The notes under the pieces: model-generated
The model's input: the letters and a program-made list of their open reading frames with translations, nothing else
Databases searched by the model: none
What the model was told of the DNA's origin: nothing
In this document: positions 9,116 to 15,200 of the stretch, in pieces
Numbering within the stretch: position 1 is the stretch's first letter
Layout: each line of letters opens with the position of its first letter
Made by a program: the position numbers and the translations under genes
From: Saccoglossus kowalevskii
Taxonomy: Eukaryota; Hemichordata; Enteropneusta; Harrimaniidae
Assembly: GCF_000003605.2 (NCBI RefSeq)
Contig: NW_003147274.1
Location: 270,201 to 288,336 of the forward strand
Direction: 5' to 3'
Length of the DNA stretch: 18,136 nt

Positions 9116-9141
9116 CAGAAACGTCGTAGCGCTGCACAATC

Positions 9142-9290
9142 ATGGCAAATATGGAAAAGCTGGTCAAGGCCTTCGAGGCTCTGAAGGCTTTTCAGCAAGG
9201 CAGCGGAAGCCCCGATGAGAGTGGGCAATCAACGACGGGGACAGGTGTCTCGCCTGGATTTGTCGCTGGCAGCCTCCCGATACCCGTTAG
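9142..9290 (+). CDS. HTT: Huntingtin exon 1 (N17, short Gln pair)
   Basis: The exon runs from the ATG to the donor GTTAG|GTAAGC: 149 nt, ending in phase 2 as I recall for human exon 1. It encodes N17, QQ and a [10 protein letters not shown] linker ending PIPV. Lysines 6, 9 and 15 are kept. Positions 3, 13 and 16 are Asn, Ala, Ala instead of Thr, Ser, Ser. It is much more GC-rich than the flanking introns. Confidence 0.96.
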
Positions 9291-12200
9291 GTAAGCATCG
9301 GCAGCTACTTATAAAATGGAGGCTACCATCGGAAAAAGTGATTCTTATGTTGATGCGCCATTGCAAGTAAATTCGTTTGACTTTAGGCTAACTGAACTTT
9401 GGTTAAATATTTGGATTTCTTAGCAACCAGACATGCGATCTATTTTATTATCGCACTGATTGTCGCATCTCACTTCCGGGATTTATTTCGGCTCTAACTA
9501 AGAATATCTACTAATATTTTTTGGGGGTAAAAAATATAAATAAAATTAATCCAAACCTAATTCTGAAAAAAATGGAAAAATAAATAATATGTAAATTGGA
9601 CAATAGTCACACTCCAACTGATATTTATATAAATATTGAAATAAGAAATTCAAGATTAAAATTACCGGTAGTCAATGTTTGGAGATCCATCTATTACACC
9701 AACGATGACTGCTGTCAAGCAAGGCGAGTAATGTTATAAACTATTTTATAAATGAAAATATTTTGAAGTAAATGACAGTGCAGCGCAGTCCTGTGACGTA
9801 CACTGTTCTAATGCATCCTAATTTATGCAAGAGCATTTCATTGAAATGAGAGGGTGCCTGCCCAGTTAATCAAATTGTTTTGTTTGGATTCAAATGACCT
9901 GATTTCAAAACAAAACAATTGAATTTCATACAACATGTGTAAAATCACATTTGTTTACATGAAACTTGAACATGATGACCACTGCCTGCAGATTTCATCC
10001 GACAAGTGAGACAATTTATTTCTGTTTATAGCAACCAGTTTAGAGGTAATGTCTAGTTTTCAAAAAAAAAAAAATATATATTCACATTAGTCGTTACCTG
10101 TGTACGCACAGGAATTGAGTCCAAAGCGACGATAACAACGTACGCTAAAAACACAAAGGTAGACACTTGTTTGTAAACAATGACACTCTATGACCATCTG
10201 ACGCATGCGCAGGTGATGCGCTGTAATTAAACCTCGCATAGACTAATACAAACTAGACAATGTGACAGTACACACTCAAACCAAATGCTTAATATATATA
10301 AAAGTTTATAAATATTTACAGTTTATAATTAATAATCATAGTACATGTAATTATTAATATGAAGATAAATTATTAGTTTCATGGTGGATAGGTGCTGAAT
10401 ATAATTCTTTGCACAACCATCATTTTTAATTTAAAACACAAACATTCATTTTAATATTTAAATATTGTAACAAAGTCATCATGATCATGCAATCAGTTGA
10501 TAAAGTGGTAGACTGCTTTTCCCGTTCTTGCAAATGTGTATTTTGTTTGCAATACCCTTTTTAGATGCTCACTGTATCACAAGTAAAATATATCAGAATT
10601 GTTCACCTGCCAAGTGAGTGATTGAAAGCCTACTATATGTCAAATATCAAATAGATTTTAGAATTCATATTTACTTTACAATTAAAACTCTTACAGGTTA
10701 CTTACATCTCTGCATGTATGTTTTATTACTGATTCTCAGTTAACCTTTTCACCACCAGTTTCCTCTTTATAAGAATATAAGAAAAAAGTGCAGACATATT
10801 TGGGCGAGAAATTCTGGTGGTGAAAAGGCTAAACTAACAGTAACAAATGCACAGTATTATACACATTCACAGTATCCAAGTGTGCATATTCTTTTATTTA
10901 AGCTAGAATTATTTTTTCCTGAAACAACGTTTTGGATCTTTTGTTTATTTTCACTGATATTTGTTCTCTTGAATGTAAAATATAGAAAAAAGGTATTTTC
11001 ACAGACTCATCCCTTTCACAGTCAGGCTATTAGCCAGGAATTTGCAACTGCCAGTCCAAAACAATTCAACTTCATGAAAATGTAGATTGTTTTCAATATA
11101 TTTTGGTAAAATTATCAAAGAACAATAGAAAAAAACAAAAAAAATGGGAAAAAGTTGCCAGTCCAAAATCCAAGTTGCCAGTCTGTTTGGTGGGTGGACT
11201 TGTGGCTGGCTAACACCCTGTTCACAGTACTAGTAACTGTGCTTCAGCAAAGTTATTTCCAAGGGAAAATAAATACACCACATTTTATTTTCATTTTTTC
11301 CCAATCTGATTAAAATCTGATGTAGTGTACAGGCTTTAATTATTTTGGCTATAAACTTATTTTAATTTTATTTTTTATTACTTTTGTTATTAATGTCCTT
11401 TAATTTTATTTTATTTTATTATTTTACTTTGATTTTGATTTTGTGATTTTTTTAATTCCGCCCTACCTACATCTGATCCGACGCCTATGTAAGTCCCGTT
11501 CAAATCTCGCATAAGTAACAGCCAATCACAGCCCCCCTTTTATACAGGCTGTCGGTTGCTTACTTTTCAGTGTAGCGATACTCTACGGGCAATCTTTCTG
11601 TACATTATATTTTGCCCACTTGAATAAACCATTAATAGAAAATTGCTAGTATATTTTTATTTGCAAAAAAAATTCCACAGCATTTTACAATTTTTGTCAT
11701 TACATTGAATATTTTTTTCACTTCCAACAAATGTGTACACTTCCAGATACATCTTTGCCAACCAAGGTTGGTTCATTCAGTCATCGCTTCAATTTTACAT
11801 CACTGAGCATAATTATCTAGAATGGAAGCAAAAAATAAGTAAATCGTAATGATTAGAACACTGTAAACAGCTATAGTAAACAATGGAAACTGATTTTAAA
11901 TTGTATAATAGTCACCGGCCCACGGCATCGACGCAGAAAATTGGAGCAAAGAAATATTTCCTGATCAATTGCGATGTGTTCCAATAAAAATTATTTTATT
12001 CCAGTCCAAATCAGCTCAATAACTTTAATAAAGAGTTATTGTATAATGTACAAAATGATGATACAATTTGATGAATATTTACAGCTACGGTTTCAATACC
12101 GTAGACGATGTTGGCCCGATCTTCAACAAAACATCACCCGTCTACAGGGCAGGCGACTGGAAAAAGACACTGGTGTTCGGTCGAAACGGCGGAAACAAAA

Positions 12201-15200
12201 TCGTCACTCCCAGAATAACTGCAAAATAACGATCTAAAGTCGAACCATTCGAGCCACAATATTAACATAAAAATGACTTTCGTTGCATTTGACAATGATA
12301 AACTTACCGAAAAGCCGTGTTATTCTCGGTCGCTAACGTCGGTATAATCCGCCATTTTATTTGAGTGTGTTTGCCACCCGACTCTGCCCGGTGACGTCAT
12401 CATGTGCGCTATAGAAGGAGGTATGTGATTCGTTGACTAAAATCGTCGATAGTGGGTCTCGTTGAAATCTCGTTACATAGGCATCGGCTCAGATGTAGGT
12501 TGGGCAGAATTTAAAAAAAATCACAAAATCAAAATCAAAGTAAAATAATAAAATAAAAGGGCATTAATAACAAAAGTAATAAAAAATAAAATTAAAATAA
12601 GTTTATAGCCACAATAATTAAAGCCTGTACACTACATCAGATTTTAATCAGATTGATTTTTTCCCTGCTACAACAATTTTGTTCTTGCTTATATCTGCTC
12701 TCACAATTCAATATTCAAGACAAGTGTTTGGAATGTACATGCCAATTCATGTCTCCAGTGGTATTTGGTAGTGCCACACCCTCTTTTCTTGGCACATGTG
12801 TTCATCATTATATTATTGGTTGAGCTGCATATCAGTTGATTTATGACTTTGTTGAACTATTGTGTCTCAGAAAACACTGGTATATTTTTAATATTTTGTT
12901 CATTTTCTTCACAGAAAAAAGGAAATAGTTATAACTAAAAAAGACCGAGTTACATATCTCACGATTATTGCCGATGCCATGTGTACCCCCAACTTTAAGT
13001 AAGTAATAAACTATTCATATTCAAAAGAGTTGAATGTCACTAATTTTGAGTGATAATATAACCATTAGATAGTTAGGCCAGACTTTTTTTTATTCCTTGT
13101 TTCTCGAGTTTTTATAAGGAAATTTTTTTGATTAGGGCGGGAAAAAATAAATTCTTTTTTTCCATTAGATTTGTGTGATTCTCAAAGAATTGTAAGCGAG
13201 ATCATTGATCGGAGAGAAAAAATAAAATAAAATTTTATTCCATGATGATGTGTAACCTTGTTTCTCATCCGCGCGAGACTTTGGTACTTTGATCATGGTA
13301 CTCCCACGAAAATGCAACTTGGGTTTGTTACGCGACAGGCGAAAAAAAAATGAAGATAAAAATAATTTTTTTAAGAAATTTTTTGCACTTACAAGTTGGT
13401 GGGTGCGAGAAATTATGCTGAAAAAAATGTTTATTTTTATTTCATTTTCGGCTCCTGTTCATTCGCCGGGTTCGCGAAACAAGGGATAATAAAAGTCTGG
13501 CCTTACAAGAATATTATAAATTATTCAAAATCACAATCAGGGGAATGATGATCAGTATATAGTAATGGTCAGTAGGACCACAGTACAGTATTCTTTGTTG
13601 TAGTGTTGTCATCATCACATTATGACTATACATCTTTTCTAATGTGTCAAAATCTGGTTATAAAGGTAACCAAAATGAGTGTGCAAATACCTGTGTGATC
13701 CATGTTAAATGACTAATTTTATATCATTAAATCTAAACAAACTCAAAATTTTAAGATACTGTGAGTTATTTTAGTTTGGCCAGAGTTGTTGATTTTCCCC
13801 AAACTGCGCTATTGGGGAGATATACATGAAAAACCATGGGGGAAAAAATTGTATTTTCTTTCGATTTTCTCTGATAAATAAAGTTTCACTATAAACTAAG
13901 GGAAATATTTCAAATATTTGCAGTAATTCATGTTCTAATTTTCATTTTGTAGATCTACAGCTGATTTTCCAAAGTTTCTTGGTATCTCCATGGAAACCTT
14001 TCTGATAGCCTGTGATGACCCGGAACCAGACGTTAGAATGAATGCAGATGAATGTTTGAACCGAACAATCAAGGTACTCACATTTTGTGTTTCTGGTAAT
14101 TTAATCACATCAGAAAAATCATACAATATTAACCCCTTCTATATTTACTTCATATTGAAGTATACCCTCCATGACAACAAATTAGTAGCTATGACCCAAA
14201 GGTCATTCTGAGGTCATCATGGTTGTACTGCTATTGAATCAGTGTACCATGTCAAATTCGATCGGAGCTATTGTTGTCATGTTTAATACCAGCAAAAATT
14301 GACTACTGTATTTGTTCTATTAGAAGCACATCTCCAATAGAAGTTCATATAGCCTAAAATTACATTTGTTAATGAATCATTAAAATATTACTTACAGTAC
14401 TCATTTCCCCCAACCTCCCCCCCGCTTCCGGATTTCGATCGCTTTTTTTTCGCTCGCTTTGTTCAATTCGACCAGACAATTTCCTCTTTTTTTCCGACCG
14501 TGCAAATCCGGAAGTATCCGCTCGCTCACTCGCTTGCTTGCCTGACAGCGCAACTGCCCGCATTTACAGTTCATTACCTATTGTTTCATGTACAAGTGTA
14601 TCATTTTTGTTTTTATGATGTTAAAAGAAGAATAAATACAATCAGAAATTTATAGAACGACCGTTGAAAAAATACGGTGGATCACACTGCCATATAAAAT
14701 TGGTAATAATACATACGCGTAGTAATAATGTCCACCGTAAACAAGATCGAACCAAACGCGTGAAATCAAATACGACACTGACACAGACACAACTAATATG
14801 AAATAAAACTATCTATTTTTGGTGGAGAACGAAAAACGTCTACTGTAGAGTATGGTATTCGTCGAGTAACCGTGTGTAGAATGACGGTTGCCTTGCACGC
14901 ATGGTTTGGGTTTAACGCGGGTCAAGTTGTTGTTATGTAAATCCATGGCACCTATAACAATATTGAAGAATATCTGCAGGAATAGTAAGACTGTGAAAAA
15001 AACGACCAATCGATTGTTATAGAATGACCGTACTGTACAATTTGCCAAACAAATACAATAATTGCAAATGTAATGTCGGCTGGCGCCCATCTTACTTGTC
15101 CGAAGTTATCAATGGAGATCGCGTTTTTTAAATAGGCGGCTGGCAAGCGGACTAACACGCTACATAAACTTGTTGAATTACAATTATGGTTTTTATTTTT

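Larger units (their letters stand above)
8853..9141. promoter_or_regulatory. Bidirectional promoter between huntingtin and the coiled-coil gene
   Basis: The two start codons point away from each other with 289 bases between. No obvious TATA box is placed for either gene. The stretch holds an ETS-type ACCGGAAGTG (8997-9006), a YY1-type AACATGGCGG (9034-9043) and a duplicated TTGGACGGAA. ETS and YY1 sites are frequent in TATA-less and bidirectional animal promoters. A GC box, GGGGCGG, lies just inside intron 1 of the minus-strand gene (8709-8715). Start sites cannot be placed from sequence alone. Confidence 0.75.
11302..12655. mobile_element. Pack-MULE-like element with long inverted repeats and captured cargo
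   Basis: The inverted termini start CAATCTGATTAAAATCTGAT and extend about 190 bases (left 11302-11492, right 12473-12655), near 95% identical by eye. The direct repeat ATTTTTTCC flanks it (11293-11301 and 12656-12664), a perfect 9-bp target duplication. Long termini plus a 9-bp duplication point to Mutator-like elements; Foldback-type is the alternative. The unique 980-bp interior is less AT-rich and contains splice-site-bounded coding-like and promoter-like pieces and no visible transposase. Arm similarity suggests recent insertion or gene conversion between arms. Confidence 0.75.
9291..12914 (+). other. Huntingtin intron 1
   Basis: A 3624-nt intron. It contains a hairpin (9873-9920), a weak NRF1-type motif GACGCATGCGCA (10200-10211), a piggyBac-like MITE (10744-10828) and the 1.35-kb element (11302-12655). 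The rest is AT-rich; the plus ORF at 10882-11085 has no recognisable domain. Confidence 0.75.

Noticed and set aside
9193-9198. Polyglutamine expansion in huntingtin
   Set aside because: Only two glutamine codons (CAG CAA) are present.
10200-10211. NRF1-type motif as an internal huntingtin promoter
   Set aside because: One mismatch to consensus and no other promoter signal nearby; kept only as a note on intron 1.
10044-10260. Possible transposon with TGTCTAGTTT inverted ends in huntingtin intron 1
   Set aside because: Only about ten bases pair, similarity stops outside them, and no target duplication is seen.
11974-12237. Plus-strand 87-codon ORF in the Pack-MULE-like element
   Set aside because: Its second half is the same block as the 47-codon frame but one frame off and Arg/Gln-biased; the frame after the acceptor is much more protein-like.
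13935-14126. Minus-strand 63-codon ORF across huntingtin exon 3
   Set aside because: Shadow of a conserved exon on the opposite strand.
14369-14563. Minus-strand 64-codon ORF rich in Arg/Lys/Ser
   Set aside because: It is the translation of the GCTCGCTC/TTCCGACC subterminal zone of the 2.8-kb transposon; the matching zone at 17032-17214 gives a similar peptide on the other strand. Repeat shadow, not a gene.
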